64,000 bases of DNA from Oscillospiraceae bacterium (GTDB lineage Bacteria > Bacillota > Clostridia > Saccharofermentanales > Saccharofermentanaceae): positions 186,001 to 250,000 of the forward strand of contig CACZGS010000002.1 of the NCBI GenBank assembly GCA_902780785.1. The letters run 5' to 3'. Positions 53,868 through 62,933 of the stretch are shown one piece after another. The translations under genes and the position numbers were made by a program. How positions within the stretch are numbered: the stretch's first letter is position 1; every line of letters begins with the position of its first letter. The notes below the pieces were generated by a model. The model ran no database searches. It was not told where the DNA came from and was given only the letters and a program-made list of their open reading frames with translations.

Positions 53868-53895
53868 ATTTTACTATATATGAAATCATGGTCAA
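53868..53895 (-). promoter_or_regulatory. Putative promoter of copy A
   Basis: Minus strand: TTGACC (53895-53890), 16-base spacer, TAAAAT (53873-53868), within a GTAAAATT...GTTGATA element shared with two other genes of the array. Confidence 0.5.
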
Positions 53896-53945
53896 TAAAC
53901 GCGGAAAACAATTAGTGTTCGCAAATTTTAGTTAGTAGCATAAAA

Positions 53946-53973
53946 ACGGGGCCGGAGATAACTCCAACCCCGT
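53946..53973 (-). terminator. Terminator of the second Ig-repeat gene
   Basis: ACGGGG / CCCCGT with inner GGAG / CTCC pairing; TTTTTA follows on the minus strand. Confidence 0.85.
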
Positions 53974-54000
53974 AAAACAATAGGTTTTAACTAAGTTGCC

Positions 54001-57000
54001 TTATGCCGGTTCGTCTACAGGAGAATCAGCAGGAACAGGAGCCGGTTCTTCAACCGGTGCAGGCGCAGTTGCCTCAACTGGTGCCGGAGCAGTCTCTTCT
54101 GCCGGAGCTTCTACAGGAGCAGATGCTTCATTAACAGTCTCAGGATCTGGTTCTGTTACTGTGTCGGCAACTGCATCATCAGCTACAGCAGGAGCAGCGG
54201 ATTTGACAGCAGGAACAGCGGATGGCATTTCATACCAAACAGTAACTTTGACTTCATTAGTCACTGCCTGTTCGCCGTTTACATCTGTAATCACGCAGCG
54301 ATAAGTCTTGCCGTTCTTTGATAAGTCGCACTTGCCAAGCGAAAGCCAATTTGTAGTAGCACCACCCGAATGCAAATCTGACCATGAACTACCCTTCTTA
54401 AGCTGCCACTGATATGTTAAGCCTTCACCCTCAGCCTCGACTATGAATCCGACAGAACCGCCTTCTGTAGTCGATGCATCAGTCGGCTGCTTGGTAATAA
54501 TGATGGAATTGGAGGGTTCCTTAACAGTAAGAGTAACAGAGTTTGTCGCTATCTGTTCACCTTCTGCGTTAGTGATAAGACAGCGATATGTCTTTCCATT
54601 ACGTGAAAGATCAGCATTTACAGAGAATGTTGGTGTTGTAGCACCACCGGAATTCTGGTTAGACCATGAACTGCCTTTCTTGAGCTGCCACTGATATGTC
54701 AGGCCCTCACCTTCAGCCGCTACCGTAAACGTCGCCTTAGAGCCAACAAGCACAGAAAGATCCGAAGGCTGCTGAGCGATAGTGATCGAAGGTTCTTTTA
54801 CGGTAAGTGTTACAGGATCTGTAGCAATCTGATCACCGTTGGCTGCTGTGATAAGGCATCTGTAAACCTTGCCATTGCGTGACATTTCAGCCTTTACAGA
54901 GAAATTCGGAGTTGTAGCACCGCCTGAACTCTGGTTAGCCCAGGAGTTTCCTTTCTTAAGCTGCCACTGATATGTCAATCCTTCACCGGTTGCAGCAACA
55001 CTGAACTTAGCTGTTGTTCCAACTACAGCCGTACAATCTACAGGTTGCTGGTCAATAACGATAGTGACTTCTTTCTCGATTATCATTACTTCATTTGAAA
55101 AGATTTCATGACCGTTCTGATCTGTTATCTTACAACGATAAGTTTTACCAAACCTTGATTCGTTTACCTTAACAGAGAAAGTCGGTGTATTGGCTCCACC
55201 GGAAGCCTGATCGGCCCAACTGTTTCCCTTCTTAAGCTGCCACTGATATGTTAATCCTACGCCTTCTACAGCAACGGTAAACTTTGCAGTATCGCCAACA
55301 AATCCATAAAAGTCAGTTGGCTCACAGGTGATAACAGGACCGTCATAAAGAGTAACAACACACGGTTCAGAATAAATTGTATTGAAATATTCATCTGTTA
55401 CGGCACATCTGTACAAGCCAAAGGAATCTTCATCAACTGTCATCCAGTATTCGTTGGTATCATATGTGCTCGAAAAGATATTGATCCAGCCTTCATCCAA
55501 CTGTTTCTGCCACTGATAGGTAACAGGGCCGATGCTTTCGACATCAACATCTAAGAATAATTCATCTCCAATACAAGGAGTAGCAGAACTGGTCCATGCA
55601 CCGATCTTAAATGATCCGTAATGAAGTTCAAAGATTTGGCAGTAAACTTCGAAATTACTGCCATGGCAAATATGGCCTTTGTACATTGGCTGAGCAAGAC
55701 AAGCTACATAACTGTTATATTCAAAACTGCCATCGCTTTCATTTTTATAAGAGATAACTGAAAGATTAGCAGTATTAATTGAACATTCTTTACCTGTTCC
55801 TATTAGCTCGAGATCAGGTATATCATTATGGATATTTATATCATTAGGATCACTACCACTATATCCATAACCCATGTAATCCGGCTCAGAACCGCATTTA
55901 AACCATGTATATTTATACGTGATGCCTTCAGGTTGTTTTGATTCATCGAAATATCCATCAACAAATTTAGGCATTACTATAGTTGAACCACGTTCGACAT
56001 CAAAACACTCTTGACCGTTATAACGAATCTCAACATTGAATGTTATTTTATAATTCAAAACTTTTGTAAATGTTTCATTACCTTTTTTGAAAGTAACAAG
56101 ACAAACTACATCATAATAAATACTTTGGTCGGTATCATGATCACCATGATAAGGATCGCCAAGAGCATTTTTTAATGAAGCATTCCAAACAAGATAATTC
56201 GATGTTTCTCCTGCCAAAGGTATATAAAGATCAGACTCATCAGTATAATTGCCTGAAATCTTTCTTGCAGTGTCTACCTTACACCACTGAAGACTAACTT
56301 CATAACCATCAGGCTGTTCGGTAACTACATCAAAGAATTCCCAAGGCTCTCCAAATTCATATAATTCACTATACACAAAGCCTTCTTGATAAAATCCTCT
56401 ATTATCATATGCTTGGCATTTTCTGGACAAATCTGATTCATAGCCTTCAATGTCAAAAGATACATACTTATAATATGTGTTTCCTTTATATTCAGCTTCA
56501 ACACAAACAGATACAAAGCCTCTGCCAAAATCGCCACAATTCTCGTAATCTTCATAAGGATTGTAAAATATAAAATGGTTGTCTGAATCGAGAAGCTGGC
56601 TTAGATTAAGCGTTACAGAAGGTCCATAGTAACCATTTTCGTCATTCGGAATATCTGACCAGATATAACTAATGTTATCCAAAGAAACAGATGAAGTAGC
56701 AGTAATTGACAGCGTAAAAGGCTCATCAAGAGTAGCCTTAACGAGATCTTCGCTTCTTTCAAGCAAAACATATCTGTCTAAATGTCTTACTACGAACTTT
56801 ATACCTTCATGATAATTAAAGGCATAAGTCTTGCCCTTAACTAAATAAAAGCAATTCTGATAATACTCATCTCCGACAAGTGCAGGATAATCAATCGGGA
56901 TAATATCTAAGTAATCCAACATTTCATAAACATTATAAGGTTCATTGGTGTACTCATCAGTCTCAACAGTAACTTCGTAGACATCTACCCAATCTTGCCC

Positions 57001-57204
57001 TTCGAAATAATAATATCCTGACTTACTTGGAGTGAAATAATGATTGTCATTATAATCACTGGATGTGTAAACAACTCCCTCTGAAATTGAAGCGTTCACT
57101 GTTGCTGTGTCAGCTGATACATCATCTGACATTAAGTTCAAATACGAAAAGATGAACGTTAACGAGAGAATGACACTGACAATTGTCTTGAAAGATTTTT
57201 TCAT
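54001..57204 (-). CDS. Secreted protein, unknown head plus Ig-like repeats (copy B)
   Basis: 1067 residues. Signal peptide about 1-31, nearly the same as in copy A (FKTIVSVILSLTFIFSYL). The head (about 32-525) is homologous to copy A, including the NLSQLLD and TGK-SINTANL motifs, showing tandem duplication. One divergent Ig-like unit (TYQWQKQLDEGWINI) precedes four regular ones. A Pro/Ala/Glu-rich tail of about 79 residues follows, without a sorting signal. GGGAGGAG precedes ATG 57204. Likely a surface or matrix protein. Confidence 0.82.
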   Translation of the reverse strand: MKKSFKTIVSVILSLTFIFSYLNLMSDDVSADTATVNASISEGVVYTSSDYNDNHYFTPSKSGYYYFEGQDWVDVYEVTVETDEYTNEPYNVYEMLDYLDIIPIDYPALVGDEYYQNCFYLVKGKTYAFNYHEGIKFVVRHLDRYVLLERSEDLVKATLDEPFTLSITATSSVSLDNISYIWSDIPNDENGYYGPSVTLNLSQLLDSDNHFIFYNPYEDYENCGDFGRGFVSVCVEAEYKGNTYYKYVSFDIEGYESDLSRKCQAYDNRGFYQEGFVYSELYEFGEPWEFFDVVTEQPDGYEVSLQWCKVDTARKISGNYTDESDLYIPLAGETSNYLVWNASLKNALGDPYHGDHDTDQSIYYDVVCLVTFKKGNETFTKVLNYKITFNVEIRYNGQECFDVERGSTIVMPKFVDGYFDESKQPEGITYKYTWFKCGSEPDYMGYGYSGSDPNDINIHNDIPDLELIGTGKECSINTANLSVISYKNESDGSFEYNSYVACLAQPMYKGHICHGSNFEVYCQIFELHYGSFKIGAWTSSATPCIGDELFLDVDVESIGPVTYQWQKQLDEGWINIFSSTYDTNEYWMTVDEDSFGLYRCAVTDEYFNTIYSEPCVVTLYDGPVITCEPTDFYGFVGDTAKFTVAVEGVGLTYQWQLKKGNSWADQASGGANTPTFSVKVNESRFGKTYRCKITDQNGHEIFSNEVMIIEKEVTIVIDQQPVDCTAVVGTTAKFSVAATGEGLTYQWQLKKGNSWANQSSGGATTPNFSVKAEMSRNGKVYRCLITAANGDQIATDPVTLTVKEPSITIAQQPSDLSVLVGSKATFTVAAEGEGLTYQWQLKKGSSWSNQNSGGATTPTFSVNADLSRNGKTYRCLITNAEGEQIATNSVTLTVKEPSNSIIITKQPTDASTTEGGSVGFIVEAEGEGLTYQWQLKKGSSWSDLHSGGATTNWLSLGKCDLSKNGKTYRCVITDVNGEQAVTNEVKVTVWYEMPSAVPAVKSAAPAVADDAVADTVTEPDPETVNEASAPVEAPAEETAPAPVEATAPAPVEEPAPVPADSPVDEPA
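54240..55620 (-). repeat. Ig-like repeat block (four regular units, one divergent)
   Basis: Regular units carry AGCTGCCACTGATA on the plus strand around 54401, 54684, 54960 and 55233. The fifth, near 55510, has diverged. Confidence 0.85.
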
Positions 57205-57359
57205 TTTTCTCCTCCCCTATTCTGTAATTTTTTCTTTTGTATCTGGAAATTACATGCCAGAACAATAAACCTAATTAATTTTACATTATCAGAGGTGTCA
57301 AATGAATTTGCGTAATATACGAATCGATTATTGTTGTTTTAGGCAAGTAGCAATAAGAA

Positions 57360-57388
57360 ACGGGACCGGAGATAGACTCCGATCCCGT
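57360..57388 (-). terminator. Terminator of the LRR-Ig gene
   Basis: ACGGGA / TCCCGT with inner CGGAG / CTCCG pairing, followed by TTTCTTATT on the minus strand. Confidence 0.8.
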
Positions 57389-57424
57389 ATTCGAACAAGT
57401 TAATGTGTTTTTGCTTGAAGCAGA

Positions 57425-59671
57425 TTAACCTATAGAATCAACTGAATTAACAGGTGCTACAGGTTCATCTTCAGCTGCTGGCTCAGATATCTCTGCAGGT
57501 GCAGGACTCTGAACGGATTCTTCTGCCGGAGAAGGCTCCGTTTCCTGAACAGACTCTGCAGACGTGTTGTTTGCAGGCACTATAACTTCGGGCGGATCGT
57601 TAGAAACGATAGGGCCGTCTTCTTCTGCAACACCGGCTGTTGGTGATATAGGAGGCAGATCGTTCTCGCCGAGAACAGCGAGAGTAACTTCATCTGTAAT
57701 AATCTGTTCACCGTTAATGTCAGTAATCAAACAACGATAAACCTTACCGTTACGTGATGCGTCAGCCTTAACAGTAAACGTATCAGTTGTAGCGCCACCG
57801 GAGTTCTGGTCTGCCCATGTACTTCCCTTCTTCAGCTGCCACTGATATGTTAATCCTTCACCTTCTGCTTCAACCTTAAATACTGCCTTTGTTCCAACAG
57901 GAGCATAACAATTCTCCGGTTGAACAGTAATGTTAATTGAATTCGAAGGTTCCTTAACTGTAAGCGTTACCGGATTTGTTGCAAGCTGTTCACCATCAGC
58001 GTTTATTATAAGGCAACGGTATACCTTTCCATTACGTGATTCCTCTGCCTTTACTGTAAATGTCTTTGTTGTAGATCCGCCAGAGCTCTGGTTTGCCCAG
58101 GAATTACCCTTCTTAAGCTGCCACTGATATGTCAAACCTTTACCTTCTGCAACTACGGTAAACTTTGCATTTGTACCGACAAGCGCAGTAACGTCAGCAG
58201 GCTGCTGAGTTATAGTGATCGAAGGCTCCTTGATGGTAATAGATACAGAGTTAGTAGCAATCTGCTCGCCTTCAGAATTAGTAATCAGACAGCGATATAT
58301 CTTTCCATTACGGGATTCGTCAGCCTTTACAGAGAAGGTAGATGTAGTTGCTCCACCAGAGTTCTGGTTAGCCCAGGAGTTACCCTTCTTGAGCTGCCAC
58401 TGATAAGTGAGGCCTTCCCCCTCTGCTTCAACTGTAAAAACTGCCTTGGAACCGGCGATGCCGCTAAAGTTTGCTGGCTGCTTAGTAATGGTAATAGAAG
58501 GCTGTTTAATTATGAGTTTTACTTCATCAGTCGGACACTTGACTCCGTTAGCATCTGTGATCAGGCAGCGATAAACCTTACCATTACGTGACTCTTCAGC
58601 CGTTACTGTGAAAGTAGATGTAGTAGCTCCACCTGAGCTCTGGTTAGCCCATGTGCTGCCCTTCTTGAGCTGCCACTGATATGTTAGGCCTTCACCTTCT
58701 GCAATTACTTTATATACAGCTTTTGATCCAACAAGACCGGTATATGTCTGAGGCTGCTGAACAATATTAATAGTACTCTTAAATGTGACATGGAATTCAA
58801 CCGGCTTATTAGTATCAGGCATTCCGGAATAAATATATTTACCGTTTTTATCCGGATTAACACTAACCGTTTTACCCTCGCCATAACTTAATGTAACTTT
58901 ATCAATTTCAAAGCCCTCATTAGGAGTTATAGTCAATTCAACACTATCACCGCCGTAAGAATAAGACTTCCCTATTACTGTTCCATTACCGTCAGTTGTA
59001 TAAATAACATCGTAGTAATAGTGGATAAATCTCTCATTAATTGCCTTTACTGCGTCATACTTCATTGCTTCCTCTGTAGTAAAGAAAGTAGTTATAGCAG
59101 GACAAATTATGAAAGCATTTGCTCCAACAGTTACATCACTATGAGGAAGATATACCGCCTTAAGGCTCAAATCATAAGAATAAGCATACTGACCGATATA
59201 GATTACGCTGTCAGGCATTAAGGCACTCGAAAGATTACCGCAGTTCGCAAATGCAAAATCACCTATTCTCTCTAATCCCTCAGGAAGGATAATACGCTGG
59301 ATCGCATAGTTCGAATAAAAACTGTAATTACCGATAGTCTTCAAACTGTCAGGCAGTTTATAGTTCGATACATTTGCAATTCCATAGAAAGCATAATTAC
59401 CGATAGATGTAATATCTCCGTTGAGATTGACAATTTTAATACTTTCTCTCATGCCTGCCCAAGGAACCGCATTCTCGTTACTCCAGTCATACATACTGCC
59501 TGAACCGCTTATAGTGAGCGTGCCATCAAAATCGAGCCTCCAGCTCAGATTATCGCCGCATATTCCATCGGCCCAATAAAAGTCTGCTTTGGCAGTTTTC
59601 GAAGGAAAAGCGAAAAATACGCAAACAGCAACAAGCGAAAGTACCAGATACTTAACAATGGATTTATTCAT
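57425..59671 (-). CDS. Secreted LRR_5 protein with four Ig-like repeats
   Basis: 748 residues. Signal peptide about 1-29 (MNKSIVKYLVLSLVAVCVFFAF ... TAKA). The head has BspA-type leucine-rich repeats (LKTIGNYSFYSNYAIQRIILPEGLERIGDFAFANC and neighbours, about 75-190), then a bacterial-repeat/InlB-B-like segment (GNGTVIGKSYSYGGDSVELTITPNEGFEIDKV, about 230-295). Four QWQLKKG Ig repeats and an acidic Pro-rich tail follow. BspA-type LRRs mediate adhesion in gut bacteria. The frame opens upstream at 59707, but the signal peptide begins at ATG 59671. Confidence 0.85.
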   Translation of the reverse strand: MNKSIVKYLVLSLVAVCVFFAFPSKTAKADFYWADGICGDNLSWRLDFDGTLTISGSGSMYDWSNENAVPWAGMRESIKIVNLNGDITSIGNYAFYGIANVSNYKLPDSLKTIGNYSFYSNYAIQRIILPEGLERIGDFAFANCGNLSSALMPDSVIYIGQYAYSYDLSLKAVYLPHSDVTVGANAFIICPAITTFFTTEEAMKYDAVKAINERFIHYYYDVIYTTDGNGTVIGKSYSYGGDSVELTITPNEGFEIDKVTLSYGEGKTVSVNPDKNGKYIYSGMPDTNKPVEFHVTFKSTINIVQQPQTYTGLVGSKAVYKVIAEGEGLTYQWQLKKGSTWANQSSGGATTSTFTVTAEESRNGKVYRCLITDANGVKCPTDEVKLIIKQPSITITKQPANFSGIAGSKAVFTVEAEGEGLTYQWQLKKGNSWANQNSGGATTSTFSVKADESRNGKIYRCLITNSEGEQIATNSVSITIKEPSITITQQPADVTALVGTNAKFTVVAEGKGLTYQWQLKKGNSWANQSSGGSTTKTFTVKAEESRNGKVYRCLIINADGEQLATNPVTLTVKEPSNSINITVQPENCYAPVGTKAVFKVEAEGEGLTYQWQLKKGSTWADQNSGGATTDTFTVKADASRNGKVYRCLITDINGEQIITDEVTLAVLGENDLPPISPTAGVAEEDGPIVSNDPPEVIVPANNTSAESVQETEPSPAEESVQSPAPAEISEPAAEDEPVAPVNSVDSIG
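57676..58786 (-). repeat. Four tandem Ig-like repeats in the LRR gene
   Basis: AGCTGCCACTGATA recurs around 57834, 58111, 58391 and 58665 on the plus strand, one per unit of about 276 bases. Confidence 0.85.
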
Positions 59672-59780
59672 ATAGAACCCCCATAACGTGTAACAAAAAG
59701 CCAACACTACATGAATTAGTCTACAATAGATTAAAGTATTTGTCCCCCTCTAAAACTCATTTAAAATCCTGAGAAAGTCT

Positions 59781-59810
59781 AAAAAAGGGCTGCCATATAA
59801 ATGACAGCCC
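59781..59810 (-). terminator. Terminator of the transglutaminase-Ig gene
   Basis: GGGCTG (59787-59792) and CAGCCC (59805-59810) with additional CAT/ATG pairing, followed by TTTTTT on the minus strand. Confidence 0.85.
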
Positions 59811-59836
59811 ACGCTAGATAATTCAATTGTATATCT

Positions 59837-62824
59837 TTATGCCCCTATGACTGGCAGCGTGTCACTAATTGTAATGGACACTTCTTCTGATACTTTTTGC
59901 TCTCCGTTTACGTCAGTAATAACACATCTATAAACTTTACCATTTCGCGTCATTTCAGTTTTAACGGTAAATGTATCTGTGTTAGCGCCGCCGGAACTCT
60001 GGTTCGCCCAAGAATTTCCCTTCTTAAGCTGCCACTGATATGTAAGACCTTCGCCCTCTGCAACAACCATAAATACAGCCTTATTTCCTACCGGACCTTT
60101 ATAAGACATTGGCTGCGAAATAATAGTAATTGCATCTGAAGGTTCTTTTACATTAAGTGTAACCGCTTCGGTAGTAATTTGATCGCCATTAGAATCAGTA
60201 ATTAAGCAACGATAAACCTTACCATTACGTGAAAGATCAGCTCTGACACAGAATGTTGAAGTCGTAGCTCCACCTGAACTCTGATTTGCCCACGAACTGC
60301 CCTTCTTAAGCTGCCACTGATATGTCAATCCATCTCCTTCAGCTGAAACTGAGAATCTGGCAATAGAACCAACAGTACCTGTAAAGTCAGTAGGTTGAGA
60401 TGTAATTACTATAGAAGGTTGCCTTATAGTTAATGTAACAGCATTTGTAGCCAACTGTTCACCATTGGCGTCAGTAATCAGGCAACGATAAACCTTACCA
60501 TTACGGGATTCTTCGGCTTTAACTGAAAATGTTGGAGTATTAGCTCCGCCAGAGCTCTGGTTAGCCCAAGAACTTCCCTTCTTAAGTTGCCACTGATATG
60601 TAAGCCCTTCCCCTTCTGCAACTACAGTAAATCTAGCTGTAGTACCAACGAGTCCGGAGAAATCAACAGGCTGAGTTGTTATTGTAATAGACGGCTGCCT
60701 AACTATAAGTGTTACAGAATTGGTTGTGACTTCTTGTCCGTGAGAATCCGTGATCACACAACGATAGACTTTACCGTTACGTGATTCTTCAGCCTTTACA
60801 GAGAATGTTGATGTAGTAGCACCGCCGGAACTCTGGTTCGCCCAAGAACTTCCCTTCTTAAGCTGCCACTGATACTTTAGGCCTTCTCCTTCGGCAACAA
60901 CAGTGAATCTTGCAGTTGTTCCAACTAAACCGGAATAATCTGAAGGCTGGGTTATAATCGTTATCGCTGTTACTAGCATCGGAACTTCCTGCTGCTCAAC
61001 AAAAACCTCACCACAAACCGAACAGTGCGAACCCTCTGTAAGTCCGGGATGATCGTATGTCGCTTCAACCGCAGGATCCGTAACAACCGTATGATGGCAC
61101 TCAAATTCGAGATAATACTGGTCGTCATAGACATTTAGATAATGATTATTTGAATCAACACCTCTGATACCATAGTAGTACTTTAAGTCTTCTTCGAGCG
61201 TGTAATCGTTCCAGCTGTTGTCCTGAGCAGTTCCGACAGACTGCCATTTAGTGGAATCAGTGCGTCTGAAGATCTCATATTTGCTGGCGCCCGAAATACT
61301 ATCCCACGTAAGATCGAATCCCTTGCAGGAAGAACTGAACGTGATAGCAGGAGCCAGGACAAGCACATTATTTGTCAGAGCCAGAGCAGCATCACGGTAA
61401 GTCTCGATTGTATAATCATAATAAACATAGCTGCATGTAACTCCGGAGATCACATACTTATATGTTGATGAATTAGTTTTAGACGAATATGTCTTAAGGA
61501 AAAGCTTATCTTTCTGGCCAATAGCGCCGTCATCGCAGTTCGTGACATCAACCATATAATTCTTGCCGTTTCCAAACGACACGATATTCCACATATGTCC
61601 GCCGTCTGTACCGTTTGTTGTGTTGAAGTTACCGGTAACAAGAATGCAGGTAATGTCATCGTCAAAAGTAGAAAGATCACAAAGATACTTAAAAGCTTTG
61701 GAATAACCTTCACAGACGACATCTGTAGTTGTGTCCCCATCGAAAACATAGACCGGCTGCCAGGGATCTCCGAAAGCCACCCCACCACCGGCAGCAGGAC
61801 GATTATAATCAACAAGCGCACAGATCTCTTCCTTATACTTTACAAGTTTCTCGTAATCAGAGAGATTCGAGTATTTGTTAACTATCTGCTGTGCCTTATT
61901 AGAAGCAGCCAATGCTCTATTGATCTGAGTTGGACTTACCGAATAGCTGCCGCCTGAATATGCCTGGCAGACAGGGAAGCTATATGTGATGCTTGTATCG
62001 GAAAAGTACAATAACCATTCGCCGTTACTGTATGTGCCGCCAATACCGTAATTGCTGCTCGAAGTAGAAGTTGTTTTATCGTACCAATAACAATCAAACG
62101 GGCAGTCATCAAGCAATCTATATACTATTGTCTGAATGTCAAAATCGATCATCGAATACATAGCAGCAGAAGCTTCAGCGGTAATTGAGCCATTAGCAAC
62201 TAACGTGTCAACGCCCAGATCAGCAGCACTGAAATACTTCTTTGTAACACCAAGTTCAGAGAACTGAATCTCAAAAACAGTGCTTGTTCTTCTTCCGTTA
62301 GCAACGTCTTGAATATAATTCTTGAAAAGCTTATATACCTTGGCATCATTTCCGGTCAACTCATAACGGTAGAGACCATTTCCTGCAGAAACAAGTCCCT
62401 TAGCAGGCTTAAAGTCCCTGTTATCGTCAGCAAAGTTGAATTCTTTGCCGGGAATGATTAATTCAATATCCTGATATTCCTTATCTGATTCGGAAGGCTC
62501 TTTTAAGATGTCTTCATCATTTGCAGCACTATCAGCGATTTCAGAATCATCTTCCGTTGCCGGCTCTGCATCAGGATTTGTCTCGTCAGGCTTAAGATCT
62601 TCGGACCTATTGCTGTCAGGATCACCGTTTTGCGCATCCGTATCCTGATCGCCGTCCTTATTTTCTTCGTCTTTTTCTTCTTCGGGCTGTTCCTGCTCAG
62701 TCTCTGCCGTTGTCTCAGAAGGTACGACCTCAGTTTCATCTGCAAAGCAAGTAAAACCCAGCGAACCGACAACGAGCAAACACGAAACAAGGACCGCCAA
62801 CCATTTGGTGAGGATCCTTTTCAT
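59837..62824 (-). CDS. Secreted transglutaminase-like protein with FN3 and four Ig-like repeats
   Basis: 995 residues. Signal peptide about 1-28, then a disordered acidic region (Glu/Asp/Gln-rich, about 29-120). A transglutaminase-like domain has the catalytic triad Cys371 (VVCEGYSKAF), His410 (GGHMWNIV) and Asp426 (YMVDVTN). An FN3-like domain (about 490-570), a HCSVCGE knuckle preceded by a CHH motif, and four QWQLKKG Ig repeats to the end follow. It may crosslink or cleave surface proteins or peptides. GGAGG lies 5 bases before ATG 62824; an upstream in-frame start at 62848 is less likely. Confidence 0.87.
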   Translation of the reverse strand: MKRILTKWLAVLVSCLLVVGSLGFTCFADETEVVPSETTAETEQEQPEEEKDEENKDGDQDTDAQNGDPDSNRSEDLKPDETNPDAEPATEDDSEIADSAANDEDILKEPSESDKEYQDIELIIPGKEFNFADDNRDFKPAKGLVSAGNGLYRYELTGNDAKVYKLFKNYIQDVANGRRTSTVFEIQFSELGVTKKYFSAADLGVDTLVANGSITAEASAAMYSMIDFDIQTIVYRLLDDCPFDCYWYDKTTSTSSSNYGIGGTYSNGEWLLYFSDTSITYSFPVCQAYSGGSYSVSPTQINRALAASNKAQQIVNKYSNLSDYEKLVKYKEEICALVDYNRPAAGGGVAFGDPWQPVYVFDGDTTTDVVCEGYSKAFKYLCDLSTFDDDITCILVTGNFNTTNGTDGGHMWNIVSFGNGKNYMVDVTNCDDGAIGQKDKLFLKTYSSKTNSSTYKYVISGVTCSYVYYDYTIETYRDAALALTNNVLVLAPAITFSSSCKGFDLTWDSISGASKYEIFRRTDSTKWQSVGTAQDNSWNDYTLEEDLKYYYGIRGVDSNNHYLNVYDDQYYLEFECHHTVVTDPAVEATYDHPGLTEGSHCSVCGEVFVEQQEVPMLVTAITIITQPSDYSGLVGTTARFTVVAEGEGLKYQWQLKKGSSWANQSSGGATTSTFSVKAEESRNGKVYRCVITDSHGQEVTTNSVTLIVRQPSITITTQPVDFSGLVGTTARFTVVAEGEGLTYQWQLKKGSSWANQSSGGANTPTFSVKAEESRNGKVYRCLITDANGEQLATNAVTLTIRQPSIVITSQPTDFTGTVGSIARFSVSAEGDGLTYQWQLKKGSSWANQSSGGATTSTFCVRADLSRNGKVYRCLITDSNGDQITTEAVTLNVKEPSDAITIISQPMSYKGPVGNKAVFMVVAEGEGLTYQWQLKKGNSWANQSSGGANTDTFTVKTEMTRNGKVYRCVITDVNGEQKVSEEVSITISDTLPVIGA
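59845..60950 (-). repeat. Four tandem Ig-like repeats in the transglutaminase gene
   Basis: AGCTGCCACTGATA (one unit with AGTTGCC) recurs around 60029, 60310, 60586 and 60862 on the plus strand. Confidence 0.85.
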
Positions 62825-62842
62825 ACTAACCTCCATCGTAAA

Positions 62843-62859
62843 TATCAACCTAATTTTAC
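62843..62859 (-). promoter_or_regulatory. Shared upstream element GTAAAATT...GTTGATA
   Basis: The minus strand reads GTAAAATTAGGTTGATA about 20 bases before the start. Similar elements lie at 53857-53874 and 57266-57284 before the other Ig-repeat genes. TAAAAT may act as a -10 box. Confidence 0.4.
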
Positions 62860-62933
62860 GATTTTGGCAGTTTTAAATCTACATAACTATATAAAGAAAA
62901 TAGAAACAAATCTTTAACTGCTAGAGAGGCAAC

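Noticed and set aside
50948..54240. LPXTG or SLH cell-wall anchors at the ends of the Ig-repeat proteins
   Set aside because: The tails are Pro/Ala/Glu-rich without LPXTG, a hydrophobic helix or SLH motifs.
51169..60950. Regular repeats considered as a possible CRISPR array
   Set aside because: The period is about 276 bases, the repeats are coding, and there are no short spacers or cas genes.
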